DNA of 64,000 bases from Streptomyces misionensis (lineage in GTDB: Bacteria > Actinomycetota > Actinomycetes > Streptomycetales > Streptomycetaceae), in assembly GCF_900104815.1 (NCBI RefSeq), contig NZ_FNTD01000004.1, positions 4,418,501 to 4,482,500 on the forward strand. The letters are read 5' to 3'. The translations under genes were made by a program, and so were the position numbers. Shown here one piece after another: positions 8,275 to 19,429 of the stretch. Numbering within the stretch: position 1 is the stretch's first letter; each line of letters opens with the position of its first letter. The notes under the pieces are model-generated. The model ran no database searches. It saw nothing but the letters and a program-made list of their open reading frames with translations, and was not told where the DNA came from.

Positions 8275-9876
8275 GTGGTCGTGCCGGAGCTCAGGCCTTG
8301 GCGGGCCGCAAGGCCGCGGGTGAAGCGGTTCGCGAACGCCGTACGACCGCGCCTCACGCTTGCCCTCGGGACGGCGAAACCGCAGGTCGCGCGGCTTGTG
8401 TCCACGGTACGACCGCTGCTCGCCGACCTCCCCCGTCCGCGTACCCCCAGCACCTTGCAGTACACCGCGGGCGCCGCCACCGCCGGCCTGGTGCTCGCCG
8501 CCGGCGTGGTGACCCTGGCCGGGCCGTGGGACGCCACCGGTCAGCGTACGGCCGAGCGGGACCGGGCGGTCGCCCTGGAGCACGCGGGTGGCGCAGATCA
8601 CGGCGCCGCCGGTGCGGCGGGCGAGCCCCGCCCGGCGCCGAGCGCGCCGCCCGTCCTGACGGGCCTGGGCCCCGCCACCGGCCCCGCGGACACCAGGCAG
8701 GCCCCGGCGAAGGGCGCGACCCCCCTCGCGGACGTCCTGGACCCCCTGCTGGCCTCCACCGCCCTCGGCGACACCCGCACGGCGGTGGTCGTGGACGCGG
8801 CCACCGGCAGACGGCTGTACGGCACCGGCGCCGACAAGGGACTCACGCCCGCCTCCACCACCAAGCTCGCCACCGCCGTCGCCGCGCTGAACGCGCTCGG
8901 CCCCGACCACCGCTTCACCACCCGCACCGCCTTCACGGCGGCCGGCGGCGAACTCGTGCTCGTCGGCGGCGGCGACCCCACGCTCACCGCGCGCGCCGAC
9001 GCGGGCGGCTGGGCGAGCCTGCGCACCCTGGCGACGAAGACCGCCGCCGCCCTGCGGCAGCGCGGCGTCCACAAGGTCACGCTGGCCTACGACACCTCGC
9101 TCTACACCGGTCCCGCGCTGCACTCCATCGGCGTCAACGACAACCTCGCCCAGGTCGTCGCCCTCACCGCCGACGAGGGCCGTACCGACGGCTCCGCCAG
9201 CGGGCCCGTGGCCCGGGTCGCCGACCCGGCGAAGGACGCGGCGCAGAAGTTCGCCGGCTTCCTCGAGGCCGCCGGGATCACCACGACCGCGCCCGCCCCG
9301 GCCAAGGCCACCGGCCACCCCGAGACCCTCGCCACCGTCGCCTCGCCGCCGCTGTCCGCCCTGGTCGAGCGCATGCTGACCAACAGCGACAACGACATCG
9401 CCGAGGCCCTCGCCCGCCAGACCGCGCTGGCGAGCGGGCAGCCCGCGAGCTTCGGCGGCGGCGCGAAGGCGATCGCCGCGCAGCTGAAGCGGCTGGGCCT
9501 GCCGCTGGCCGGGACCTCCTTCCACGACGGCAGCGGCCTCGACCGCACCGACCGGCTCACGGCCGACCTCCTCACCGCGATCCTGGTCAAGGCCGGCACC
9601 CCCGACCACCCCGGCCTGCGGCCCCTGCTCACCGGCCTGCCCATCGCCCACTTCACCGGCACCCTCAGTGCCCGCTACGCCGACGGCGCCGCCGGCCTCG
9701 TGCACGCCAAGACCGGCACCCTGACCGGCGTCAACACCCTGGCCGGCACGGTCGTCGACCGCTCCGGCCGGCTCCTGACCTTCGCCTTCCTGGCCTCGGG
9801 CACGAAGGACCCGATGGCGGCCCAGTCCGCCCTGGACAAGACCGCCACCGCACTGGCCACCTGCGCCTGTGGCTGA
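8275..9876 (+). CDS. dacB: D-alanyl-D-alanine carboxypeptidase/endopeptidase (PBP4, S13 family)
   Basis: A low-molecular-weight penicillin-binding protein that trims or cleaves peptidoglycan cross-links outside the membrane. The three serine-enzyme motifs are visible: SxxK at S194 (ASTTKLAT), SxN at S371 (NSDNDIAEAL) and KTG at K479 (HAKTGTL). A cytoplasmic Arg/Lys-rich N-terminus precedes one hydrophobic segment (about residues 66-83), which acts as signal or anchor. A Pro/Ala-rich linker follows before the catalytic domain. GTG 8275 follows AAGGGG. Ppa is divergent and the DUF2342 gene follows in the same direction. Confidence 0.93.
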   Translation: MVVPELRPWRAARPRVKRFANAVRPRLTLALGTAKPQVARLVSTVRPLLADLPRPRTPSTLQYTAGAATAGLVLAAGVVTLAGPWDATGQRTAERDRAVALEHAGGADHGAAGAAGEPRPAPSAPPVLTGLGPATGPADTRQAPAKGATPLADVLDPLLASTALGDTRTAVVVDAATGRRLYGTGADKGLTPASTTKLATAVAALNALGPDHRFTTRTAFTAAGGELVLVGGGDPTLTARADAGGWASLRTLATKTAAALRQRGVHKVTLAYDTSLYTGPALHSIGVNDNLAQVVALTADEGRTDGSASGPVARVADPAKDAAQKFAGFLEAAGITTTAPAPAKATGHPETLATVASPPLSALVERMLTNSDNDIAEALARQTALASGQPASFGGGAKAIAAQLKRLGLPLAGTSFHDGSGLDRTDRLTADLLTAILVKAGTPDHPGLRPLLTGLPIAHFTGTLSARYADGAAGLVHAKTGTLTGVNTLAGTVVDRSGRLLTFAFLASGTKDPMAAQSALDKTATALATCACG

Positions 9877-10005
9877 GCGGCTCCGGGCCGCCCGGCGCAC
9901 CGTCCGGCCGGCTCCCGCCCCCGCCGACGCAAAACCTTGTCCGTACGGCCCCCGGCCGACCCCCACGGCCTGCCCCAAGCGGTGGCGCTCACGTACCGTT
10001 GACGC

Positions 10006-11139
10006 ATGACAGGCTTCGGAGGCACCGCATCCCCCGGGATGGTCGACTGGAACCTCGCGGTGGCGACCGCGACACGGCTCGCACGCCCCGGCCCCGACGT
10101 CACCCGCGACGAGGCCCGTGCCGTCGTCGCGGAGCTGCGCCGGCACGCGAAGGCCTCGGAGGAACACGTCCGGGGCTTCACTCGTCTGGAGACCGAGCAG
10201 AGCCACGACACACCCGTCCTCGTGGTGGACCGGCCCGGCTGGGTCCGGGCCAACGTCGCCGGTTTCCGCGAGATCCTCAAACCGCTCCTGGACAAGATGC
10301 AGGAACGGCGCGGCGGCCACCCCGGCAGCGCCGTTCTCGGCGCCGTCGGCGGCAAGGTCACCGGCGTGGAACTCGGCATGCTGCTGTCGTTCCTCTCCTC
10401 CCGCGTCCTCGGCCAGTACGAGACCTTCGCCCCCGCCACCCGCGACCTGCCGGCCGGCGGGAACGGCGGCGGACGCCTCCTCCTCGTCGCCCCCAACATC
10501 GTCCACGTCGAGCGCGAACTCGACGTGCAGCCGCACGACTTCCGCCTGTGGGTGTGCCTGCACGAGGAGACCCACCGCACCCAGTTCACGGCCGTGCCCT
10601 GGCTGCGCGACCACCTGGAGGGCGAGATCCAGTCGTTCCTGGCGGAGACGGACGTCGACCCCATGACCTTCCTGGAGCGCATCCGCGAGGCCGCCCAGTC
10701 GCTGGCCGGCGGCCGGCCCGAGGGCGAGCAGGACGACGGCGGCCGCTCCTTCGTGGAACTGGTGCAGACGCCCGCGCAGCGCGAGATCCTCGGCCGGCTC
10801 ACCGCCGTGATGTCCCTGCTGGAGGGCCACGCCGACTACGTGATGGACGGGGTCGGCCCCAGCGTCGTACCGACCGTCGCCGAGATCCGCGAGAAGTTCC
10901 AGCAGCGCCGCGCCAAGGGCGCCTCCCGGCTCGACCAGGCCCTGCGCAAACTGCTGGGCCTGGACGCCAAGCTCAAGCAGTACCGGGACGGCGAGCGCTT
11001 CGTCCGGGCCGTCGTCGACCAGGTCGGCGTCGACGGCTTCAACCGCGTGTGGACCTCGCCCAACACCCTGCCCACCAAGGCGGAGATCGCCAAACCGGCG
11101 GACTGGGTCGCGCGGGTGCACCGCAAGGCGGAGTCGTGA
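10006..11139 (+). CDS. zinc-dependent metalloprotease, DUF2342 family
   Basis: A 377-aa actinobacterial protein of the DUF2342 family (also labelled F420 biosynthesis-associated or zinc-dependent metalloprotease). The zincin motif HExxH is at residues 186-190 (CLHEETHRTQF), and a downstream LEGHADYVMDGVG segment probably gives further metal ligands. No signal peptide is seen. The gene sits just upstream of tilS, as in many actinobacteria. No substrate is known, so a peptidase role is family inference. Confidence 0.88.
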   Translation: MTGFGGTASPGMVDWNLAVATATRLARPGPDVTRDEARAVVAELRRHAKASEEHVRGFTRLETEQSHDTPVLVVDRPGWVRANVAGFREILKPLLDKMQERRGGHPGSAVLGAVGGKVTGVELGMLLSFLSSRVLGQYETFAPATRDLPAGGNGGGRLLLVAPNIVHVERELDVQPHDFRLWVCLHEETHRTQFTAVPWLRDHLEGEIQSFLAETDVDPMTFLERIREAAQSLAGGRPEGEQDDGGRSFVELVQTPAQREILGRLTAVMSLLEGHADYVMDGVGPSVVPTVAEIREKFQQRRAKGASRLDQALRKLLGLDAKLKQYRDGERFVRAVVDQVGVDGFNRVWTSPNTLPTKAEIAKPADWVARVHRKAES

Positions 11140-11330
11140 AACACACGCCTGGGTCGTGAACCGAATCCGGCCGACGGCAGACGAACGCCCCTCCAATCAC
11201 CCGTCCGAGGGACCGTGAGCCATGCGTAGGCGTGCAATGCTCGGGGAACGGCCCGCTTCTGTCACCATCTACACACTCTGAGTGACCGAATCGGGCTCAC
11301 CCCCCGGATACTTCATGAAGGGAACCGGAC

Positions 11331-12428
11331 ATGGGTCCCCATCCTGCGGTCGCGGCGATACGCCTGGCGGTCCGCCGCGTCCTCCACGACATCCTGAACG
11401 ACCTCCCGGCACCCGGCGACGGCCACCCGGCCACCGTGGGACACCCGGGCCGGACGGCCGAGCGGCCCCCCTCCCCGCTCGTCCCCTCGCCCGCGGCCTC
11501 CAGCGCCCCGCCCGCGCCCCCGCTCGTGCTCGTCGCGTGTTCCGGCGGCGCCGACTCCATGGCCCTCGCCTCCGCGCTCGCCTTCGAGGCGCCCAAGCTC
11601 GGCCTGCGCGCCGGCGGCATCACCGTCGACCACGGTCTCCAGCCCGGCTCCGACCTCCGCGCCGACGAGGTCGCCCTGCGGATGCGCGGTCTCGGCCTCG
11701 ACCCCGTCGAAGCCGTCGCCGTCGACGTCGGCCGCGACGGCGGCCCCGAGGCCGCCGCCCGCGACGCCCGCTACGCCGCCCTGGACGCCGCGCTCGAACG
11801 GCACGGCGCCGCCGCGATCCTGCTCGGCCACACCCGCGACGACCAGGCCGAAACCGTCCTGCTGGGCCTCGCCCGGGGCTCCGGCATCCGCTCCCTGTCC
11901 GGAATGGCCGCGGTCTCGGGGGCCGGCGGCCGTTACCGGCGCCCCTTCCTCCACCTCGACCGGCAGACCGCCCGCAAGGCCTGCATGGTCCAGTCCCTGC
12001 CCGTCTGGGACGACCCCCACAACACCGACCCCGCCTACACCCGCTCCCGGCTGCGGCACGAGGGCCTGCCCGCCCTGGAGAAGGCCCTCGGCAAGGGCGT
12101 CGTGGAAGCGCTCGCCCGCACCGCCCAGCTGTCCCGCGACGACGCCGACGCCCTCGACGCCTGGGCCAGCCAGGCCGAGGCCTCGGTGCGCGACGCCGCG
12201 GGCCGGCTGGAGTGCGCCAAGCTCTACGCGCTGCCGCCCGCCGTGCGCCGCCGGATCCTGCGCCGCGCCGCCATCGAGGCGGGCGCCCCGGCCGGTTCCC
12301 TGTTCGCCCGCCACATCGAGGAAGTCGACCGGCTGATCACCGGCTGGCGGGGCCAGGGAGCCATCAATCTCCCGGGCCGCGTCGTCGCCCAGCGTCAGGG
12401 TGGCAGACTGGTGATTCGGCAAGGCTGA
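11331..12428 (+). CDS. tilS: tRNA(Ile)-lysidine synthetase
   Basis: TilS attaches lysine to C34 of the tRNA-Ile with CAU anticodon so that it reads AUA. The ATP-binding PP-loop SGGADS is at residues 71-76, followed by [15 protein letters not shown] and [22 protein letters not shown], all diagnostic. At 365 aa it is the short actinobacterial form. AAGGGAA lies a few bases before ATG 11331. It forms the conserved tilS-hpt-ftsH cluster. Confidence 0.95.
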   Translation: MGPHPAVAAIRLAVRRVLHDILNDLPAPGDGHPATVGHPGRTAERPPSPLVPSPAASSAPPAPPLVLVACSGGADSMALASALAFEAPKLGLRAGGITVDHGLQPGSDLRADEVALRMRGLGLDPVEAVAVDVGRDGGPEAAARDARYAALDAALERHGAAAILLGHTRDDQAETVLLGLARGSGIRSLSGMAAVSGAGGRYRRPFLHLDRQTARKACMVQSLPVWDDPHNTDPAYTRSRLRHEGLPALEKALGKGVVEALARTAQLSRDDADALDAWASQAEASVRDAAGRLECAKLYALPPAVRRRILRRAAIEAGAPAGSLFARHIEEVDRLITGWRGQGAINLPGRVVAQRQGGRLVIRQG

Positions 12429-12517
12429 GTCCCGACGGCCCGGAGCGACCCTCCGGCGGCCGACCGGGCCGGCCGGAGGCCGTTTTCACGGCCGTAAGTG
12501 CGGGACGACCGAAAGTG

Positions 12518-13078
12518 ATGCGGGTGGACGCGAAAGACATGGGTGCCGACCTCGAGAAGGTGCTCATCACCAAGGAAGAGATCGACGCCAAGCTGGCCGA
12601 GCTGGCCGCGAAGATCGACGCGGAGTACGAGGGCAAGGACCTGCTGATCGTCGGCGTCCTCAAGGGCGCGGTGATGGTCATGGCCGACCTCGCCCGGGCG
12701 CTGTCCACCCCGGTCACCATGGACTGGATGGCCGTGTCCTCCTACGGTGCGGGCACCCAGTCCTCCGGTGTCGTGCGGATCCTCAAGGACCTCGACACCG
12801 ACATCAAGGGCCGCGACGTCCTGATCGTCGAGGACATCATCGACTCCGGCCTGACCCTGTCCTGGCTGATCAACAACCTCGGCTCCCGCGAGCCGGCCTC
12901 CCTCAAGGTGTGCACGCTGCTGCGCAAGCCGGACGCCGCCAAGGTCGCCATCGAAGTGGAATGGGTCGGCTTCGACATTCCGAACGAGTTCGTCGTCGGC
13001 TACGGCCTCGACTACGCCGAGAAGTACCGCAACCTCCCGTTCGTCGGTACGCTCGCGCCGCACGTCTACGGCGGCTGA
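12518..13078 (+). CDS. hpt: hypoxanthine phosphoribosyltransferase
   Basis: A purine-salvage enzyme that makes IMP or GMP from hypoxanthine or guanine and PRPP. The PRPP-binding motif [15 protein letters not shown] lies near residues 105-117, and the flexible loop [14 protein letters not shown] is present. The protein is 186 aa, normal for the family. ATG 12518 ([11 protein letters not shown]) is preceded directly by an in-frame GTG at 12515, which could also serve; the ribosome-binding site is weak. It lies 89 bases after tilS. Confidence 0.96.
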   Translation: MRVDAKDMGADLEKVLITKEEIDAKLAELAAKIDAEYEGKDLLIVGVLKGAVMVMADLARALSTPVTMDWMAVSSYGAGTQSSGVVRILKDLDTDIKGRDVLIVEDIIDSGLTLSWLINNLGSREPASLKVCTLLRKPDAAKVAIEVEWVGFDIPNEFVVGYGLDYAEKYRNLPFVGTLAPHVYGG

Positions 13079-13091
13079 ACCGGAACCGGGC

Positions 13092-13120
13092 CCGGGCTGA
13101 GCCAGTCGGCCCAAGCCCGG
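13092..13120 (+). terminator. possible weak hairpin between hpt and ftsH
   Basis: Seven-base arms (CCGGGCT / AGCCCGG) flank a 15-base loop 14 bases after hpt, with no T-run. It may attenuate read-through into ftsH. The rest of the 217-base hpt-ftsH gap should hold an ftsH promoter, but I cannot point to one with confidence. Confidence 0.3.
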
Positions 13121-13295
13121 CGAGGTGATCGGGAACCCCGGCGGGTCCCGTGCCGTTGAAGCTTGCAGAGACGGGTTTCCCAGCCGTCGAAACGGCTCCG
13201 CGCGGCTTCGGGCACCATTGCTGGGGTACCGTCAGAAGAACTGTCTTATCAAACTCACTATGGCAGGAGGGACGGGGCGGCACCGCTCCGTATGG

Positions 13296-15335
<2,040 letters not shown>

Positions 15336-15375
15336 CCCACCGGCCGCTTTCCGGCCGAGGCGGCCCGGAATGAAC

Positions 15376-15417
15376 GCCGCGCCCCCCAGGTTCTAGCCTG
15401 GGGGGCGCGGCATTTTT
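15376..15417 (+). terminator. strong intrinsic terminator after ftsH
   Basis: A perfect 15-base stem (GCCGCGCCCCCCAGG / CCTGGGGGGCGCGGC) with a 6-base loop is followed by ATTTTTC. It separates the hpt-ftsH region from folE. Confidence 0.92.
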
Positions 15418-15456
15418 CGTATGCACGCACGTGGGACGACAGGAACGAGGCACCAG

Positions 15457-16062
15457 ATGACCGACCCGGTGACGCTGGACAGCGAGCGCCCCGTCGGCGA
15501 GTTCGACGAGAAGCGCGCCGAGAATGCCGTACGCGAGCTGCTGATCGCGGTCGGTGAGGACCCCGACCGCGAGGGGCTGCGCGAGACGCCGGCTCGGGTG
15601 GCGCGGGCGTACAAGGAGATCTTCGCCGGGCTGTGGCAGCAGCCCGAGGACGTGCTCACCACCACGTTCGACCTGGGGCACGACGAGATGGTCCTGGTGA
15701 AGGACATCGAGGTGTACTCGACCTGTGAGCACCACCTGGTGCCGTTCCGGGGCGTGGCGCACGTGGGCTACATCCCGTCGGTCTCCGGGAAGATCACCGG
15801 TCTGTCGAAGCTGGCGCGTCTGGTGGACGTCTACGCCCGCCGGCCGCAGGTGCAGGAACGACTCACCACGCAGATCGCGGACTCCCTGATGGAGATCCTG
15901 GAGCCGCGCGGCGTCATCGTGGTCGTCGAGTGCGAGCACATGTGCATGTCGATGCGCGGCATCCGCAAGCCGGGCGCCAAGACCATAACGTCGGCGGTGC
16001 GCGGTCAGCTGCGCGACGCGGCGACCCGCAACGAGGCCATGAGCCTGATCATGGCGCGCTGA
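15457..16062 (+). CDS. folE: GTP cyclohydrolase I
   Basis: The first enzyme of the folate (tetrahydropterin) pathway, turning GTP into dihydroneopterin triphosphate. The 201-aa protein has the zinc and active-site sequences [10 protein letters not shown] and [12 protein letters not shown], plus [21 protein letters not shown] 15457 follows AGGAACGAGG; the earlier ATG at 15421 lies against the ftsH terminator and lacks a ribosome-binding site. The remaining folate genes lie on the opposite strand and face it. Confidence 0.97.
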   Translation: MTDPVTLDSERPVGEFDEKRAENAVRELLIAVGEDPDREGLRETPARVARAYKEIFAGLWQQPEDVLTTTFDLGHDEMVLVKDIEVYSTCEHHLVPFRGVAHVGYIPSVSGKITGLSKLARLVDVYARRPQVQERLTTQIADSLMEILEPRGVIVVVECEHMCMSMRGIRKPGAKTITSAVRGQLRDAATRNEAMSLIMAR

Positions 16063-16086
16063 GCCGGAGACCGGGGGAGCCGGCGG

Positions 16087-16575
16087 TCACGCCGCCGGTT
16101 CCGCGCCCGGGTGGTCCTGGTCGTCGTCCTCGGGGAGCTTGCAGACGCGTTCGAGGAAGAGGGCGGCCGCTATCACGGCGATGCCCGCGAGGACCGAGAA
16201 GCCCGCGTAGAAGGCCTGGTCGCGGCGGGTGGGGATGTCCAGGAGCTCCAGCAGGAAGACGCCCGTGCCGCCGTACATGCCGGCGACGAGGGCGGCGACC
16301 AGGGCGCTGGCCTGGCCGAAGACGACCGCGCGGGCGGCCATCAGCGGGTCGACGCCCTTCGCGCCGGGGCGGCGCTCGCGCTGGGCCTTGAGGCGGGAGC
16401 GGATCGAGAGCGCCGTGGACAGCAGGACCACGGCGATCAGGGCGAGGACGATGGGGGCGGCCAGGGGGACGCCGGGCAGGGTCCCGATCGAGTTCCAGAG
16501 GCGGGCGCCCGCCCAGGACAGGATGCCCGCCACGACGAACACGCCGATCAGCACCCTGATGCGCAGCTCTCTCAC
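16087..16575 (-). CDS. DUF3180 domain membrane protein
   Basis: A 162-aa actinobacterial membrane protein with four hydrophobic segments (around residues 8-26, 38-58, 83-103 and 122-142) and an acidic C-terminal tail. It belongs to the DUF3180 family, whose function is unknown but which is very often found directly after folK, as here. It is the last gene of the minus-strand folate group and converges with folE. Confidence 0.88.
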   Translation of the reverse strand: MRELRIRVLIGVFVVAGILSWAGARLWNSIGTLPGVPLAAPIVLALIAVVLLSTALSIRSRLKAQRERRPGAKGVDPLMAARAVVFGQASALVAALVAGMYGGTGVFLLELLDIPTRRDQAFYAGFSVLAGIAVIAAALFLERVCKLPEDDDQDHPGAEPAA

Positions 16576-16633
16576 GGTGTCCCTTCAGTTCCCCCGGACC
16601 GGGTCCCGGTGGTGGTCGTCTTGACCTTAACGA

Positions 16634-17245
16634 CTACTCGGGCAGTCGGAGTTCCAGGTCTGTGCGCGGTTCGACGCCTTCCCGGGTGACGGCCGCGAGC
16701 AGCTCGGCCACGGTGCCGCGGCCGGGCAGCTGGGCCGCCGGGTCCACGTCGTGCCAGGGCGCGAGGACGAACGCGCGCTCGTGGGCGCGCGGGTGGGGCA
16801 GGGTCAGCTGCGGGTCGTCGGAGGTGACGTCGGCGTAGGCGACGATGTCCACGTCCAGGGTGCGCGCGCCCCAGCGCTCGTCGCGGACGCGGTGGAATGC
16901 CTCCTCGACGGCGTGCGCGCGCTCCAGCAGGGAGGAGGGCGGCAGGGTGGTCTTCAGGGCCACCACCGCGTTGAAGTACGACGGCTGGCTGCCGGGTTCG
17001 ACGCCCCAGGGCTCGGTCTCGTAGACGGGCGAGACGGCCTTGACGCGGACGCCGGGGGTGTCCTCCAGCGCGTCCACGGCGCCCTGGAGGGTCTCCAGGC
17101 GGTTGCCGAGGTTGGACCCGATGGAGATCACGGCCCACTTGGGGTTCTGCAGGGTGGTGTCGGCCGCGTCGACCTTCTCGACGACCGAGGCGGGCACCGG
17201 CTGGACGGTCGGGTCACTGTGACCCTGGACGAAAGGTCGGGTCAT
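16634..17245 (-). CDS. folK: 2-amino-4-hydroxy-6-hydroxymethyldihydropteridine diphosphokinase
   Basis: Transfers pyrophosphate from ATP to 6-hydroxymethyl-dihydropterin in folate synthesis. Motifs include SIGSNLGNRLETLQGAVDAL, PVYETEPWGV, and RWGARTLDVDIVAYAD with the two magnesium-binding Asp residues. ATG 17245 overlaps the folB stop by four bases (ATGA), which implies translational coupling, and GGAG lies upstream within folB. A 40-residue N-terminal extension precedes the catalytic domain. The protein is 203 aa. Confidence 0.95.
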   Translation of the reverse strand: MTRPFVQGHSDPTVQPVPASVVEKVDAADTTLQNPKWAVISIGSNLGNRLETLQGAVDALEDTPGVRVKAVSPVYETEPWGVEPGSQPSYFNAVVALKTTLPPSSLLERAHAVEEAFHRVRDERWGARTLDVDIVAYADVTSDDPQLTLPHPRAHERAFVLAPWHDVDPAAQLPGRGTVAELLAAVTREGVEPRTDLELRLPE

Positions 17246-17601
17246 ACTCGGCTCCGGGTGATGGTGACGGTCACGTCGTCGAAGGGGACGGTGATCGGGG
17301 CGTCGGGCTTGTGCACGCACACCTCGACCTCCTGGACCCCTTCGTGTTTCAGGCAGGTCTGGGCGATCCGCTCGGCCAGCGTCTCGATGAGGTTCACCGG
17401 CTCGCCCTCGACCACGGCCACGACCTCCTCGGCCACGATGCCGTAGTGCACGGTCTTCGTCAGGTCGTCGTCGGCCGCGGCCGGCCGGATGTCCAGGCCC
17501 AGGACGATGTCCACGAGGAAGGTCTGGCCCTCCTCGCGCTCCTTGGGGAACACACCGTGGTGCCCGCGGGCCTTCAGGCCGCGCAGCGCGACACGATCCA
17601 C
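17242..17601 (-). CDS. folB: dihydroneopterin aldolase
   Basis: Cleaves 7,8-dihydroneopterin to the hydroxymethyl pterin used by FolK. It is 119 aa, the normal size. The family pattern is present: LRGLKARGHHGVFPKEREEGQTF at the start, YGIVAEEVVAVVEGEPVNLIETLAERIA, and VHKPDAPI near the end. GTG 17601 has AGGAG about nine bases upstream. The gene overlaps folK by four bases. The 258 bases before it (to the NTF2-type gene) hold no other gene that I can see. Confidence 0.95.
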   Translation of the reverse strand: MDRVALRGLKARGHHGVFPKEREEGQTFLVDIVLGLDIRPAAADDDLTKTVHYGIVAEEVVAVVEGEPVNLIETLAERIAQTCLKHEGVQEVEVCVHKPDAPITVPFDDVTVTITRSRV

Positions 17602-17859
17602 GCGAATCACTCCTGCAATCGTCGGGAACGACCGGCCCGTACCGCGTGCGGGCGACACACCGGTCACAGACGAATCTACCTGCGGGCGCCGACAGGCCCG
17701 GGTCCCAGGGGCCCGGGCCCGGCCGGGACAGGGAGGGTTTCCCCGCTCGTTCCCCCCGGGGAACCCCGCCGCGTCATGGGCTGGTAGCCGGTCATACCCC
17801 GGGGTAGGTGATTCCAACCACTTCTCGGTCCGGTGCGCCGTCGTCGGTTCCCTACCCGC

Positions 17860-18396
17860 TCAGGCGAGGGGGTCGTCGTCCGGATTCACGCCATTCGCGC
17901 CGCCCTCGCCTTCCTCGGTGTCGTCGCCGTCGGCGAGCACGGGTGAGGCGTGGTGGGACCAGAGTTTCCAGCCGAGCGGTGTGCGCCGGAACACATTGGT
18001 GGCGACGACGAGCTGGCCGACCAGGGGCCCGAGTTCGTCGCCCTCCGCGGGGGCGGGGCCGCCGCTGAGGATGTTCTCGGTGCAGGTCACGAGCGCGGTG
18101 TCGCCGGTGACGGAGACGTGCACATCGGTCAGGAAGAACTGGATGTAGTCGGTGTTGGCCATGATCAGGGCGTACGACCTGAGGACCTCGCCGCGGCCGG
18201 TGAGCACCGGCCAGCCGGGGTGCACGCAGGAGATCACGCCGCTGTCGGCGGGGTCGTGGTACTCCTCGTCCACGCCCAGGTCGGCGGGGGTGAGCCAGAG
18301 GTCGGAGACCTCCTCGAAGTCACCGCGTTCGAGGGCCTCGTAGAAGGCGGTGTTGGCGGCCTCGACCTGTTCGACGTCGGTGTGGGGGGCGCTCAC
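17860..18396 (-). CDS. nuclear transport factor 2 (SnoaL-like) family protein
   Basis: A 178-aa protein with an NTF2/SnoaL-like cone fold: N-terminal helix VEAANTAFYEALERGDFEEVSDLW, then strands ending in NVFRRTPLGWKLWSHHASP. Such folds act as ligand-binding domains or small enzymes, and none is assigned here. The GTG start at 18396 overlaps the folP stop by four bases (GTGA), so it is coupled to folP. Its place inside the folate operon suggests a role in that pathway, but this is inference. The C-terminus is acidic and low in complexity. Confidence 0.87.
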   Translation of the reverse strand: MSAPHTDVEQVEAANTAFYEALERGDFEEVSDLWLTPADLGVDEEYHDPADSGVISCVHPGWPVLTGRGEVLRSYALIMANTDYIQFFLTDVHVSVTGDTALVTCTENILSGGPAPAEGDELGPLVGQLVVATNVFRRTPLGWKLWSHHASPVLADGDDTEEGEGGANGVNPDDDPLA

Positions 18397-19361
18397 CGGG
18401 CTCCGTCCGCGGTGTGTCCGCCGGCGGCGCCGGGGGCGTGGCCGGTTTCGTGCGCCGCGTCGGCCGCCGGGTCCGCCGGGACGGGCGCCGTACCCGCCGT
18501 GGCGCGTGCCCCTTCGACCGCGCGCGCGACCCGTACGGCGTCCGCCGTGGCGCGCACCTCGTGGACGCGCACGGCCCAGGCGCCGGCGTGCGCCGCGAGG
18601 GCGGAGACGGCGGCGGTGGCGGCGTCGCGTTCCCGCGCGGGCGGGGGAGCGCCCTCGGGTCCGGCGAGCACCCGGCCGAGGAACCGCTTGCGGGAGGCGG
18701 CCACCAGCAGCGGGTGGCCGAGGGCGCGCAGCCGGTCGAGGTGGGCCAGGAGGGCGAGGTCGTGCTCGGCCTCCTTGGAGAAGCCGAGACCGGGGTCGAC
18801 GACGATCCGGTCGGGGGCGATGCCGCCGGCCAGGACGGCGTCGATCCGGGCGCGCAGTTCGTCCACGACCTCGCCGACGACGTCCTCGTACACGCCGTGG
18901 ATGCCGCCGCCCGCCAGGAAGCCGCGCCAGTGCATGACGACGAAGGGGGCGCCGGCGGCGGCGACGACCGGGATCATCTCGGGGTCCGCGAGGCCGCCGC
19001 TGACGTCGTTGACGAGGGCGGCGCCGGCCTCCAGGGACCGGGCCGCGACGGAGGCGCGCATGGTGTCGACGGAGACGACGACGCCTTCGGCGGCGAGGCC
19101 CCGCACGACCGGGATGACCCGCCGCAGCTCCTCGTCCTCGTCCACCCGGGTGGCGCCCGGGCGGGTGGACTCGCCGCCGACGTCGATCAGGTCGGCGCCC
19201 GCGGCGACGAGGTCGAGGCCGTGCTTGACGGCGGCCGTCGTGTCGAACCAGCGGCCGCCGTCGGAGAAGGAATCGGGGGTGACGTTCACGACCCCCATGA
19301 CCGCGCACCGGTCCCATGCCGGAAGGCCCGCCACTCGGCCGCGCCCGCTGAGCTTGTTCAT
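18393..19361 (-). CDS. folP: dihydropteroate synthase
   Basis: Joins p-aminobenzoate to the hydroxymethyl-pterin pyrophosphate; it is the sulfonamide target. Signatures: MGVVNVTPDSFSDGGRW, GADLIDVGGESTRPGA, VNDVSGG, DPGLGFSKEAEHDLALL and a C-terminal VRVHEV. ATG 19361 (MNKLSGRGR) is chosen; the ribosome-binding site is weak and the frame stays open upstream. The last 45 residues are an Ala/Pro-rich extension not needed for the TIM barrel. It heads the minus-strand group folP-NTF2-folB-folK-DUF3180. Confidence 0.96.
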   Translation of the reverse strand: MNKLSGRGRVAGLPAWDRCAVMGVVNVTPDSFSDGGRWFDTTAAVKHGLDLVAAGADLIDVGGESTRPGATRVDEDEELRRVIPVVRGLAAEGVVVSVDTMRASVAARSLEAGAALVNDVSGGLADPEMIPVVAAAGAPFVVMHWRGFLAGGGIHGVYEDVVGEVVDELRARIDAVLAGGIAPDRIVVDPGLGFSKEAEHDLALLAHLDRLRALGHPLLVAASRKRFLGRVLAGPEGAPPPARERDAATAAVSALAAHAGAWAVRVHEVRATADAVRVARAVEGARATAGTAPVPADPAADAAHETGHAPGAAGGHTADGAR

Positions 19362-19429
19362 ACGTTCAGCGTAGGCCCCGGGCGGCGCCGCGACGGCCCG
19401 TAGGGCCGGGGCGGCGCCGGACGGACGGA

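Noticed and set aside
11222..11281. 19-codon frame (MRRRAMLGERPASVTIYTL) upstream of tilS
   Set aside because: No ribosome-binding site at a good distance and no family resemblance. It is too short to support.
12515..12517. GTG at 12515 as the hpt start
   Set aside because: It is directly next to ATG 12518 and equally possible. ATG was kept because it matches the family N-terminus; the difference is one residue.
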